From CALCTE01 sp045585835 (GTDB taxonomy: Bacteria; Bacillota; Clostridia; Oscillospirales; CAG-272), in assembly GCA_045585835.1 (NCBI GenBank), contig JAZMZG010000028.1, forward strand, positions 62,001 through 126,000: 64,000 nt of DNA, written 5' to 3'. The stretch's first letter is position 1. Each line of letters starts with the position of its first letter. Below are positions 26,450 through 34,364 of this stretch, in pieces. Made by a program: the position numbers and the translations under genes. The notes under the pieces are model-generated. The model saw only the letters and a list, made by a program, of their open reading frames with translations, was not told where the DNA came from and searched no databases.

Positions 26450-26724
26450 TACTTAATGTAGCTTTCCAAAAGTATCCTCAAAAGCTCATCTCTGTCTATC
26501 TTACGTATAAGACTTCTTGCGTTGTTGTGATTGGTGATATAAGTCGGGTCCTCGGAGAGAATGTATCCGACCATTTGGTTCATCGGATTGTATCCCTTCT
26601 CCTTCAATGCGTTATATACGGTGAGAAGCGTTTGCTTTATTTCTCCCTCTCTGTCGGTGTGTATCACGAATTCCTGTGTGGATTCGATCTTCTTTTCGTT
26701 TTGTGCGCCGAATTTGAAGCCCAT
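26449..26724 (-). CDS. IreB family regulatory protein (UPF0297)
   Basis: 91 residues. Matches the IreB/YrzL family at its core: LLTVYNALKEKGYNPMNQMVGYILSEDPTYI then NARSLIRKIDRDELLRILLESYIK. In Enterococcus IreB is a target of the Ser/Thr kinase IreK and influences cephalosporin tolerance. The start is ATG 26724 (MGFKFGAQ) with a GGAGTG ribosome site; the longer TTG reading is rejected. In most Bacillota it sits with the ruvX-type nuclease gene; here it heads an operon with an aldo/keto reductase, which is unusual. Confidence 0.88.
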   Translation of the reverse strand: MGFKFGAQNEKKIESTQEFVIHTDREGEIKQTLLTVYNALKEKGYNPMNQMVGYILSEDPTYITNHNNARSLIRKIDRDELLRILLESYIK

Positions 26725-26897
26725 TGTATGTTCACTCCGTTTCAAATAGATATTTCCGCTTTATATTTTAGCAAAAAATATCGTTAAAATCAATAACAAG
26801 CACCGAAATATTTAAAGAATTTATAAATTTTAAGGTTTTTTTAATAATTTTTGTGGTAGAATTGAGTTAAGTAAATCGCAGAAAGGGGTAGACGCTT

Positions 26898-27593
26898 ATG
26901 CACATACTCATAGTTGAAGACGAGCTTCGGCTTGCGGATACGCTCAAGGAGCTTCTCATATCGCAAAAGCACAGCGTCGATGCCGTATTTGACGGCGCCG
27001 ACGGGCTTTACTATGCCACGCACGGCGTATACGATGCTATAGTCCTTGACCTTATGCTCCCGAAAATGTCCGGCTTTGAAGTGCTTAAAAACATAAGAGA
27101 GCGGAAAATAAACACGCCCGTTTTGATACTGACCGCAAAGGACGGCGTCGACGATAAGGTAAAGGGACTTGATCTCGGTGCAGACGATTATCTTACAAAG
27201 CCCTTTGCCATAGAGGAGTTTTTCGCAAGAATTCGTGCGATAGCCCGCCGTAAAGGCGAAGTCGTTTTATCGGAGCTTACCTTCGGCGATTTGGTGCTCA
27301 ATCTCTCGGCCTTCAGCCTATCCTGCGGTACTAAAAGCATACACCTCGGCGCAAAAGAATTCGAGATAATGCGGGTACTGATGCTCAATCACGGAATAAT
27401 CCTGTCAAAAGAAACTCTCATCAACAAAGTATGGGGCGGCGACAGCGATATTATGGACAACAACGTCGAAGCCTATATCTCGTTTCTGAGAAAAAAGCTC
27501 GTTTTTTTGAACAGTCGCGTGCAAATAAACTCTGCAAGGAAGCAAGGGTATTTTCTTTCGGAAGGGGACGGCGAAGATGATAAGAAAGCTTAA
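26898..27593 (+). CDS. OmpR-family response regulator
   Basis: 231 residues. Receiver domain with VEDE acidic pocket, Asp51 in IVLDLMLP, TAKD and Lys in YLTKPF; winged-helix DNA-binding domain from about residue 130 with EFEIMRVLMLNHG and NNVEAYISFLRKKL. It precedes and overlaps the kinase gene by 17 bp, so the two form a complete two-component system. The sequence layout (PKMSGFEVL, KINTPVLILTAKD) resembles the CiaR/CssR-type branch. Targets are unknown; self-regulation is usual. Confidence 0.93.
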   Translation: MHILIVEDELRLADTLKELLISQKHSVDAVFDGADGLYYATHGVYDAIVLDLMLPKMSGFEVLKNIRERKINTPVLILTAKDGVDDKVKGLDLGADDYLTKPFAIEEFFARIRAIARRKGEVVLSELTFGDLVLNLSAFSLSCGTKSIHLGAKEFEIMRVLMLNHGIILSKETLINKVWGGDSDIMDNNVEAYISFLRKKLVFLNSRVQINSARKQGYFLSEGDGEDDKKA

Positions 27594-28824
27594 ATTCAAG
27601 TTCGTGATAATAAATATGCTTATAGTCGTATCCGTTTTCTTGACGGCATTTGCGTTTCTCTATAACACTACACGTAGAAAATACTACGAGGACAGCATAA
27701 GCGAAATGCGCCTTGCGGTAGATGCGCCCGTAGGCTTCGATACGCATTTTGACTTCGGAAAAGAAAACTCCGCTCAAATAAAAAGAAACGGCATCGTGAC
27801 CTTTTACGTGACGATAAAGCCCGACGGCAGCGCAGGCTCTCTTATCGGCAGAGGCGTGGGTGTGACGAATGAGGAAAAGTTTAAGCAAATAGTTGAAAAC
27901 TGTTATCTTTCCGAGGATAAAATAGGCGTCATAAAAAAAGAGGAGCTTCGCTATATGGTAACCGAAAGCAAATTTTACGGCGACGTGGTTGCTTTTGCGA
28001 TAATAAGCGCCGAGCTTGAAGCTCTTGCAAATCTGAAAGCGGCGTGTCTTATAATAGGCAGCGGTATGTTTTTGGTGTTCTTGGTCATAAGTATACTCTT
28101 TGCCTCGTGGGCAATAAATCCCGTAAAACGCTCCATAGAAAAGCAAAACCGCTTTATAGCGGACGCCTCTCACGAGCTTAAAACGCCGCTGACGGTGGTT
28201 CTTGCAAACGCAGACCTTCTTGCAGCCTCTCCCGATGCGACCGTCAGGGAAAAGCAAAAGCAGATAGAGCATATAAAAAGCGAAGCAAACAGTATGAATC
28301 TTCTCGTTTGCGATATGCTCACTCTCGCCAAAAGCGATTTTTCGAAAAAGCGCAAAAGCAAGCCTGTGCCCGTAGACGTATCGGAGCTTTTAAAATCGGT
28401 CGTATTGACCTTTGAGGAGCTTATCTTCGAGGCGGGAAAAACGCTTTCCTGCAATATATCCGACTCGCTTTTCGTCGGAGGCGACGAAAAGATGCTTGAA
28501 AGGCTGTTTCGGATACTTCTCGATAACGCCGTCAAATATTCAAACGAAGGCGGTCATATCGACGTGTTTCTGTATGAAGCATCGGGCAAAGTGAACCTAA
28601 CGGTGAGAAACAGCGGCATTCCCGTCCCCAAGGAGCATTTAAAGCATATATTCGACCGCTTCTACCGCCCCGATGATGCGAGAGCTCGTCAGACCGGAGG
28701 ATTCGGGCTCGGACTTTCAATAGCCAAAGACACCGTCGAAAAGCACGGCGGGAAGATAAGCGCGGAAAGCTCGGCGCAGATAGGCACCGCCTTTAACGTT
28801 TCGTTCAAAAAGCTTTCTTCGTAA
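27577..28824 (+). CDS. Sensor histidine kinase
   Basis: 415 residues. Two membrane helices (about 9-29 and 155-178) enclose an extracytoplasmic sensor domain of about 125 residues. The phospho-accepting histidine is His199 in DASHELKTPL. The ATP-binding domain shows the N box LDNAVKYS, the G1 region, and GGFGLGLSIAKDTVEKHGG. There is little room for a HAMP linker, so the signal probably passes directly from the second helix. Partner of the upstream regulator. The signal is not known. Confidence 0.93.
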   Translation: MIRKLKFKFVIINMLIVVSVFLTAFAFLYNTTRRKYYEDSISEMRLAVDAPVGFDTHFDFGKENSAQIKRNGIVTFYVTIKPDGSAGSLIGRGVGVTNEEKFKQIVENCYLSEDKIGVIKKEELRYMVTESKFYGDVVAFAIISAELEALANLKAACLIIGSGMFLVFLVISILFASWAINPVKRSIEKQNRFIADASHELKTPLTVVLANADLLAASPDATVREKQKQIEHIKSEANSMNLLVCDMLTLAKSDFSKKRKSKPVPVDVSELLKSVVLTFEELIFEAGKTLSCNISDSLFVGGDEKMLERLFRILLDNAVKYSNEGGHIDVFLYEASGKVNLTVRNSGIPVPKEHLKHIFDRFYRPDDARARQTGGFGLGLSIAKDTVEKHGGKISAESSAQIGTAFNVSFKKLSS

Positions 28825-28898
28825 TTTGATTTTCTGTGTTCACAATAAATTAACATATTCGTTGTAGTATGTTCTCATACCGAAAAAGGAGGCTTTTT

Positions 28899-29699
28899 AT
28901 GTTCGGGTTGGTGCTTCCAAACGAAAAAACTCTTTCAAAAGAAGCGAAGGTGCGCTACGGAAAGATATACTGCGGTATATGTAAAAGCCTTTCCTTACGG
29001 CACGGTAAATTTGCAAAATACACCCTAAACTACGATATTGCGTTTCTTGCGCTCGTCTTGTGCGACGTTTACAAAGAGGACATAAGCGCAAAAAGCGCAC
29101 GCTGTATATCGCACCCGATAAAAAAGCACGAATACAGCGAAAGCAAGCTCATAGATTATGCGGCGGATATGAACGTCGTGCTTTCATATCACAAGCTGCT
29201 TGACGATTTTAACGACGACAAAAAATTGTCCGCAAAGCATAACGCCAAAAAACTAAAGGGCGCATACGATGCGATAGCTGCGGTATATCCCGAAAAATGC
29301 GCCGCCGTCGAAAGTTCTTTAGCCGAGCTTTCCTTGCTTGAGAAGGAAGGGCAGACAAGTGCGGATAAAGCGGCATCTGCCTTTGCAAAAGCGCTTGAAG
29401 CCATATTTTCATACGGAGAAAAAGCCGAGCTTCTTTCCGAGCTTGGCAAAGCTTTGGGCAAATTCATATATATTGCCGATGCCTGCATAGATTTGAAAAA
29501 AGACTTGAAAAAGGCTCGCTACAACCCGATGAGCTTTTATTCGAGAGGTCAGTTTCAAAATATTTTGGAGCTTCTTTTGGCGGAATGCAAAGAGTGCCTT
29601 GAGCGTCTTCCCGAGGCGTATGAGGACGAAACGGTGAAAAATATTATTTATTCGGGAATTTGGCTTAAATACGAACTGTTGAAAGGTAAAGAAAAATGA
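28899..29699 (+). CDS. DUF5685-like protein with two Asp-rich motifs
   Basis: 266 residues of mostly helical sequence matching the uncharacterised DUF5685 family. A CxxC pair lies at C25/C28 (YCGICKS). Two aspartate-rich motifs, DDFNDD (102-107) and DACIDLKKD (194-202, then ARYNP), are spaced like the metal-binding motifs of all-alpha isoprenoid synthases; this resemblance is by eye only. The ATG at 28899 follows AAAGGAGG. Its stop overlaps the J-domain gene start (ATGA), and a zinc-ribbon membrane protein follows, so the three are probably used together. Confidence 0.72.
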   Translation: MFGLVLPNEKTLSKEAKVRYGKIYCGICKSLSLRHGKFAKYTLNYDIAFLALVLCDVYKEDISAKSARCISHPIKKHEYSESKLIDYAADMNVVLSYHKLLDDFNDDKKLSAKHNAKKLKGAYDAIAAVYPEKCAAVESSLAELSLLEKEGQTSADKAASAFAKALEAIFSYGEKAELLSELGKALGKFIYIADACIDLKKDLKKARYNPMSFYSRGQFQNILELLLAECKECLERLPEAYEDETVKNIIYSGIWLKYELLKGKEK

Positions 29700-30304
29700 T
29701 AGATAACCCTTACGCAGAGCTCGGGCTTTCCCCCGGAGCCTCCGACGAAGAGGTCACCAAGGCGTACAGGCGCCTTGCCAAAAAATATCATCCCGACCTT
29801 AATCCGAACGATAAGAGTGCTGCCGAAAAAATGGCAAGGATAAACCAAGCCTACGATATGATAAAAAACGGCAAGGCTTCGGGCTCCGACACCTACGGCG
29901 GCTCCTACGGAGGCGCTTACGGCGGCTCTTACGGATACAGCTCCGACCAAAGTCTGTATGTGGCAGCCGCACGTTATATAAATATGGGATACTTTGCCCA
30001 AGCGCTAAACGTCCTCTCACGCATATCAAACCGCAGTGCGCAGTGGTACTATTTCAGCGCCATCGCAAACTACGGTATGGGCAGCAGAGTCACCGCACTT
30101 GAGCACGCAAAAACGGCGTGTAATATGGAACCTCAAAATCTTCAATACGCAGAGCTGCTTTCTCGCATAGAACAGGGAGCAAACGTCTACTCCGGCGCAC
30201 GTCAGGGCTATGGCGGATACCCGATAAAGATACCCGGCATTTGCTTTATATGGTTTGTCATACAATTTTTGAATTTCTGCTGCTGCAGAAGGTTTTACTG
30301 TTAA
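29696..30304 (+). CDS. J-domain protein with Gly/Tyr linker and TPR-like part
   Basis: 202 residues. An N-terminal J domain (about 1-62) with the HPD motif in KKYHPDLNPND, a Gly/Ser/Tyr-rich linker (about 66-86), a helical TPR-like stretch (YVAAARYINMGYFAQALNVLSRI), and a hydrophobic, Cys-rich C-terminus (WFVIQFLNFCCCRRFYC) that may attach to the membrane. It lacks the zinc-finger and substrate domains of DnaJ, so it is a specialised DnaK co-chaperone. It is translationally coupled to the DUF5685 gene and 9 bp ahead of the zinc-ribbon gene. Confidence 0.85.
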   Translation: MIDNPYAELGLSPGASDEEVTKAYRRLAKKYHPDLNPNDKSAAEKMARINQAYDMIKNGKASGSDTYGGSYGGAYGGSYGYSSDQSLYVAAARYINMGYFAQALNVLSRISNRSAQWYYFSAIANYGMGSRVTALEHAKTACNMEPQNLQYAELLSRIEQGANVYSGARQGYGGYPIKIPGICFIWFVIQFLNFCCCRRFYC

Positions 30305-30313
30305 GGAGAAGCT

Positions 30314-30730
30314 ATGTTCAATAAACTCAAAAACCGCATAATACGTTTTATGTACGGCAGATACGGCACCGATAATTTAAACCGCTTCTTAATTTGGCTG
30401 TACCTTGCGCTCATAGTGGTCGGTCTGTTTTTGCAAGGTGTCGCAAAAACCGTACTTCTTGCGCTTACGCTTATAATCGCAATCACCGTTTTTTACAGAA
30501 TGTTCTCAAAAAACATATACAAACGAAGTGCGGAAAACAGAAAATATCTTGCTTTTAAAGCAAAGATTAAAAATTTTATCGCTCTGAAAAAAAGTATGTG
30601 GCGTGACAGAAAAACCCACGCCTATAAAAAATGCCCCTATTGCAAGGCAGTGCTTCGCCTTCCGAAAAAGCGCGGCGAGCACAGAGTGGACTGCCCCAAA
30701 TGCAAAAGAGAGTTCAAGGTCAAAATTTAG
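30314..30730 (+). CDS. Membrane protein with C-terminal zinc ribbon
   Basis: 138 residues. Two adjoining membrane helices (about 25-60) followed by a basic segment and a four-cysteine zinc ribbon, CPYCKAVLRLPKKRG then CPKCKREF. The ribbon style resembles the MJ0042 type found at protein-binding membrane adaptors. Function unknown. Ribosome site AAGGAGAAG. Third and last gene of the DUF5685/J-domain unit. Confidence 0.8.
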   Translation: MFNKLKNRIIRFMYGRYGTDNLNRFLIWLYLALIVVGLFLQGVAKTVLLALTLIIAITVFYRMFSKNIYKRSAENRKYLAFKAKIKNFIALKKSMWRDRKTHAYKKCPYCKAVLRLPKKRGEHRVDCPKCKREFKVKI

Positions 30731-30741
30731 ACCGATTTTTC

Positions 30742-30770
30742 TTGATTTTGACATCTGTGTATGATACAAT
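30742..30770 (+). promoter_or_regulatory. Promoter of the lipoprotein gene
   Basis: TTGATT (30742-30747), 17 bp, TACAAT (30765-30770); an overlapping TTGACA (30748-30753) with GATACA 17 bp on is an alternative pairing. Confidence 0.55.
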
Positions 30771-30800
30771 GATACAAAATTACTCACACGAGGTGTTTTA

Positions 30801-31739
30801 ATGAAAAAAATATTGGCGCTTACGCTGAGCGCAATACTTTTGTTTTGCACGGTTTCATGCGCCGCAAAACCTCAAAATATAATGTCGGAAGGTGAATATA
30901 CGGGAAGCGGTCCCGACCCGACGCAGTTTAATCTCGATGCGGCGGGAAACGCATCGCCGTTTGACCATATGAGCAAGACCGCATTTCGAACAAATCTGCG
31001 CCCCTACCTTGAGGCTTGGTACAAATTCTGCTATAACGCTATGTGGTGGCAGGCATTGGAGCTTTCCGAAAACGAAGAAGATACAATAGAAAACGAAGTC
31101 GGTGACATATACATCAAAGCCGCCGATTTCAACACGCAAGGCGAGCTTATAGCGTATCTCTCCACTTGGCTTGCGCCCGAATTGTTTAATAAAAACGTAG
31201 GCGTAATGACCATTGAGAACGACTCGGGGCTTTATATTTTGGAAAACGTGACCGGCCGATACGGCACACCCGATTATAACAGCTGTGAGCTTATAGGCGT
31301 AAATAGCGGGAAATACTATATCCGTTTTGTTGAGGAAAACGAGCTTTTCCCCGAAGAAGATACCGCACACGTCATAGCGTTTGAAATAATAAACGGCAAG
31401 CTTTTGGTTACACGGCACCTAAGCTATGCGGAAGCTTTAAATATAACGGTCGGCAAGCTCCTTGACGACGGGGTAGTGCCCGAAATTATGTCGCTTTCCG
31501 AATTCAAAAGTTTTGCTGCAATGCTCCTTTACAACTACGCCAAAACACATGAAAGCCTAATCTTTGATGAGGATTCCGCAAAGCTTTGTACAGAAGAATG
31601 GACAAAGACCGTAGAAGGCGCAAGCTGTGTTGCCGAAATATTGATAAACGGAAAAAATCACTACGTTATCATAGGAAAAGACATCAACAAAACGTATAAC
31701 ATAATAGGCATACAGCAGATAATTCCAGAGCTTTCTTAA
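30801..31739 (+). CDS. Uncharacterised lipoprotein
   Basis: 312 residues with a lipoprotein signal (lipobox TVSC, Cys20). The mature part is acidic and mixed alpha/beta, with no family that could be named. It contains WYKFCYNAMWWQALELSE, a LIAYLSTWLAPELF stretch that recalls regulators of wall hydrolases, and a C-terminal strand-rich ILINGKNHYVIIGK. Monocistronic, with its own promoter; the SCIFF gene follows 79 bp later from a separate promoter. It is anchored on the outer face of the membrane. Confidence 0.8.
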   Translation: MKKILALTLSAILLFCTVSCAAKPQNIMSEGEYTGSGPDPTQFNLDAAGNASPFDHMSKTAFRTNLRPYLEAWYKFCYNAMWWQALELSENEEDTIENEVGDIYIKAADFNTQGELIAYLSTWLAPELFNKNVGVMTIENDSGLYILENVTGRYGTPDYNSCELIGVNSGKYYIRFVEENELFPEEDTAHVIAFEIINGKLLVTRHLSYAEALNITVGKLLDDGVVPEIMSLSEFKSFAAMLLYNYAKTHESLIFDEDSAKLCTEEWTKTVEGASCVAEILINGKNHYVIIGKDINKTYNIIGIQQIIPELS

Positions 31740-31756
31740 AAAAATGCGACTATATC

Positions 31757-31785
31757 TTGACTGCGCTGACAAAATGTGATAAAAT
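31757..31785 (+). promoter_or_regulatory. Promoter of the SCIFF gene
   Basis: TTGACT (31757-31762), 17 bp, TAAAAT (31780-31785), about 34 bp before the ATG. Confidence 0.75.
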
Positions 31786-31818
31786 CCACATAGTAAATTA
31801 ATGAAAGGTGTAACAAAT

Positions 31819-31965
31819 ATGGAACATATCAAGACTATCAAAACTCGTGAGCTTTGCGAAAACAAGGGCGGTTGCGGCGAATGCCAGACCTCCTGTCAAT
31901 CCGCTTGCAAGACAAGCTGCGGTATCGCTAACCAGAAGTGCGAAAACACAGAGGAAAGCAAGTAA
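31819..31965 (+). CDS. scfA: SCIFF ranthipeptide precursor
   Basis: 48-residue peptide, MEHIKTIKTRELCENKGG then CGECQTSCQSACKTSCG and a short acidic end. This is the SCIFF family (six cysteines in forty-five residues), the most conserved modified peptide of Clostridia. Its radical SAM maturase joins Cys sulfurs to neighbouring residues (thioethers at non-alpha carbons in ranthipeptides). The core TSCQSACKTSC is intact; this copy has seven cysteines (13, 19, 22, 26, 30, 34, 41). The gene has its own promoter, ribosome site (GAAAGGTG) and terminator. The maturase gene usually next to it is not here; a GNAT gene follows. The role of SCIFF in the cell is unknown. Confidence 0.93.
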   Translation: MEHIKTIKTRELCENKGGCGECQTSCQSACKTSCGIANQKCENTEESK

Positions 31966-31973
31966 AACGTATG

Positions 31974-32006
31974 AAAATTGCCACCTTGCGAGGTGGCAAT
32001 TTTTTA
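31974..32006 (+). terminator. Terminator of the SCIFF gene
   Basis: AAAATTGCCACCT / AGGTGGCAATTTT over TGCG, followed by further T residues. It isolates the SCIFF transcript from the GNAT gene. Confidence 0.92.
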
Positions 32007-32019
32007 TGGGGGAAAATGA

Positions 32020-32520
32020 ATGGAAAACACATTTAACATAAGAAAAGCGGCTTTGAGCGATCTTGGGGCAATATCAGAACTTTACGAAAACGCAAAAGGG
32101 TTTATGCGCAAAGCGGGAAATCCTTACCAATGGCAAGGTGCATATCCGAGCCGCGAGCTTATTATAAAAGATACGGAAAACGGCAATCTCTACGTTTGCT
32201 GCAAGGACAAAAGTCCCGTTGCGGTATTCTTTTTTGCCATAGGCGACGACCCCACGTACGCACGTATCGACGGCGGCACATGGCTTACAAGCGGGCAAGA
32301 ATACGGCGTATTGCACAGAATCGCCGTAGGTCTTCACGGTGCGGGTGTTGCGGGAGCTTGCTTTGATTTTTGTCTTGAAAGATGTAAGAGCTTGCGCCTT
32401 GACACGCACAGGGCAAATATTCCCATGCAAAAAACGCTTGCAAAGCACGGCTTCACATATTGCGGGATCATATATCTCGAAAACGGCGACGAGAGGATCG
32501 CTTTCGAAAAGATTTCGTGA
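32020..32520 (+). CDS. GNAT family N-acetyltransferase
   Basis: 166 residues. GNAT fold: N-terminal IRKAALSDLGAISELYENAKGFM, central strand GVLHRIAVGLHGAGVAGACFDFCLERC (the acetyl-CoA loop region, with G-x-G-x-A in place of the usual pattern), then LRLDTHRANIPMQKTLAKHGFTYCGII, the standard C-terminal motif. Substrate unknown. It lies just after the SCIFF terminator and is not obviously linked to SCIFF maturation. The ATG at 32020 follows GGGGGAAA. Confidence 0.88.
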   Translation: MENTFNIRKAALSDLGAISELYENAKGFMRKAGNPYQWQGAYPSRELIIKDTENGNLYVCCKDKSPVAVFFFAIGDDPTYARIDGGTWLTSGQEYGVLHRIAVGLHGAGVAGACFDFCLERCKSLRLDTHRANIPMQKTLAKHGFTYCGIIYLENGDERIAFEKIS

Positions 32521-32605
32521 CATTTTTGCCATAAGCGTAAGCGCCGTTATTTTATTTGCAATCGAATTTTGATTACATTTTTTCCACTCAGCATCACAAA
32601 AATAC

Positions 32606-32635
32606 TTGTAGACGGCATGGCGCAAACACTATAAT
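32606..32635 (+). promoter_or_regulatory. Promoter of the GH3 gene
   Basis: TTGTAG (32606-32611), 18 bp, TATAAT (32630-32635), about 47 bp before the ATG at 32682. Confidence 0.6.
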
Positions 32636-32681
32636 TTCTTTGTCGGACAGATGTCTGAAATAAATTATCGGGAGTTTGGTT

Positions 32682-34310
32682 ATGAATCTTAAAAGAAGAG
32701 CAATAAAGAAAGAACTGAAGCTCGAAGAGCTTACAATTAAACAAAAACTCGGCATGACGATGTGTGCACATATCTGCCCCTGCCCCAACGAAAAGAGAAA
32801 CGTTGAGTACGCTCTCCAAATGATAAAGGATAAGGCGCTCGGTGCAGTTTGGGTAGACAGACGAAGCTCAAACCTTGAAGCGCTTATGGACAGAATATAC
32901 GAAACTGCCGAATATCCCATCATCATCGTATGCGACGCTGAAAGCGGCTTCGGCGACTACATCGTCGGCAAGCATAACGCAGTCGGCACGACGGGAAGTG
33001 AAGAACTTGCTTATACATTCGGTAACGTCACCGCAAAGGGCGCAAGAAAAGCGGGATACAATATGGTATGTAATCCCCTTCTCGACATCTGTCTTCGAAA
33101 CGGCCCCTGCGGCTCCACTGTTCGAACCTTGGGAAGCGATAAATACGAGGTCGCGCGTCTCGGCGCAAAAATAGCGGAAGGTATGCACGATGCGGGTATT
33201 TTGACTGTCGCAAAGCACTATCCCGGAGGCTCCGACCCTCAAAACAGAGGCGCAGAGATCGACAGCCATATGGCCGAAAGACAGAACTACAACTCCAAAG
33301 AAGAGCTTATCGACGTAAACCTTTATCCTTACACGGAGCTTATGAAGAAAGACCTTCTTGACGGAATCATGGTAGGCCACGGCAAATACGTAAACATCGA
33401 CCCCGACAATCCCGCTACACTTTCCAAAAAGGTTATGGGCATTATCCGCGAGCTCGGCTTTGACGGAATACTTATCACCGACGCACTTTCAATGATGGGC
33501 ATCGTTGCAAAATACGGTATGAAGGAGAGCAAGGGTCTTGTAATCACCGCAGGAAACGACCTTTCGCTTCCTTGGCACGATAACGACTTCTCTTACGAAG
33601 CTATCCTCGAAACCTACGAAAAGGGTCTTATGCCCGACGACCGTATCGACGAGGCAGTAAGGCGTGTGCTTGAAGCACAGCACAAGGTCAACCTCTACAA
33701 CGAAAGAGAGTACGAGGATATCACCGAAGAAGATGCGGAAAAATTCGAGTCCATTCACTTAAAGTCCATCTTCGAAAAGTGCGATGAGGGTATATCCCCC
33801 TCTCTTGACCCCAACGGAAAGCATCTTTTCGCCGTGCTTACTCCCATGGATAAGTGCCAAGTTGATGCAGAAGGTGCGCTCGCAGACGACTCCACGGAGG
33901 GATATTGGTATCGCCCCGTAGAGCTTATGAAGAAAATAGAAAGCCTCTTCCCCAACTCCAAAGTAATTGCGCTCCCCGAGTATTCTTCGGGTATACAAAA
34001 TATGAACTTCCTTGAAATGGTTCCCAACTACGATGACGTGGTATTCGTAACGTTCAACGCAGTTGAATGCTACATCGGCAAGGAACGCCTTACGTCAAGA
34101 ACGGTATCGCTTATCGACGCACTTCAAGTAACGAATAAGGTTGCGGCAGTTCTTCACTACGGTAACCCCTACGTTTTGGAGGACCTCGTTCACGTACCGA
34201 GAATTCTCGTTGCGGGAACAGCGCCCAAGACGGCTATGTACGCTATTGACGTACTTGCAGGCAAGTACGAAGCACAAGGCGTGCTTACGTACAACGTAAA
34301 TCTGAAATAA
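32682..34310 (+). CDS. Glycoside hydrolase family 3, NagZ-like
   Basis: 542 residues, no signal peptide. GH3 (alpha/beta)8 barrel with VAKHYPGGSDPQNRGAEIDSH, the counterpart of KHFPGHG...DSH in beta-N-acetylhexosaminidases, and the nucleophile Asp in ILITDALSMMG. The C-terminal third (about 370-542) forms a second alpha/beta domain with VAAVLHYGNPYVLEDL. A cytoplasmic beta-N-acetylglucosaminidase working in wall recycling or on imported oligosaccharides is the likeliest role; other beta-glycosidase activity is possible. Start ATG 32682 is 7 bp after GGAG. The convergent AraC gene (34363) may regulate something else. Confidence 0.88.
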   Translation: MNLKRRAIKKELKLEELTIKQKLGMTMCAHICPCPNEKRNVEYALQMIKDKALGAVWVDRRSSNLEALMDRIYETAEYPIIIVCDAESGFGDYIVGKHNAVGTTGSEELAYTFGNVTAKGARKAGYNMVCNPLLDICLRNGPCGSTVRTLGSDKYEVARLGAKIAEGMHDAGILTVAKHYPGGSDPQNRGAEIDSHMAERQNYNSKEELIDVNLYPYTELMKKDLLDGIMVGHGKYVNIDPDNPATLSKKVMGIIRELGFDGILITDALSMMGIVAKYGMKESKGLVITAGNDLSLPWHDNDFSYEAILETYEKGLMPDDRIDEAVRRVLEAQHKVNLYNEREYEDITEEDAEKFESIHLKSIFEKCDEGISPSLDPNGKHLFAVLTPMDKCQVDAEGALADDSTEGYWYRPVELMKKIESLFPNSKVIALPEYSSGIQNMNFLEMVPNYDDVVFVTFNAVECYIGKERLTSRTVSLIDALQVTNKVAAVLHYGNPYVLEDLVHVPRILVAGTAPKTAMYAIDVLAGKYEAQGVLTYNVNLK

Positions 34311-34321
34311 CTCCTTATAAT

Positions 34322-34364
34322 AAAAACAGGCGCAAGCTCAAATTTTGAGTTTGCGTCTGTTTTT
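34322..34364. terminator. Bidirectional terminator
   Basis: Long stem AAAAACAGGCGCAAGCTCAAA / TTTGAGTTTGCGTCTGTTTTT with wobble pairs. It serves the GH3 gene and the convergent AraC gene. Confidence 0.8.
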
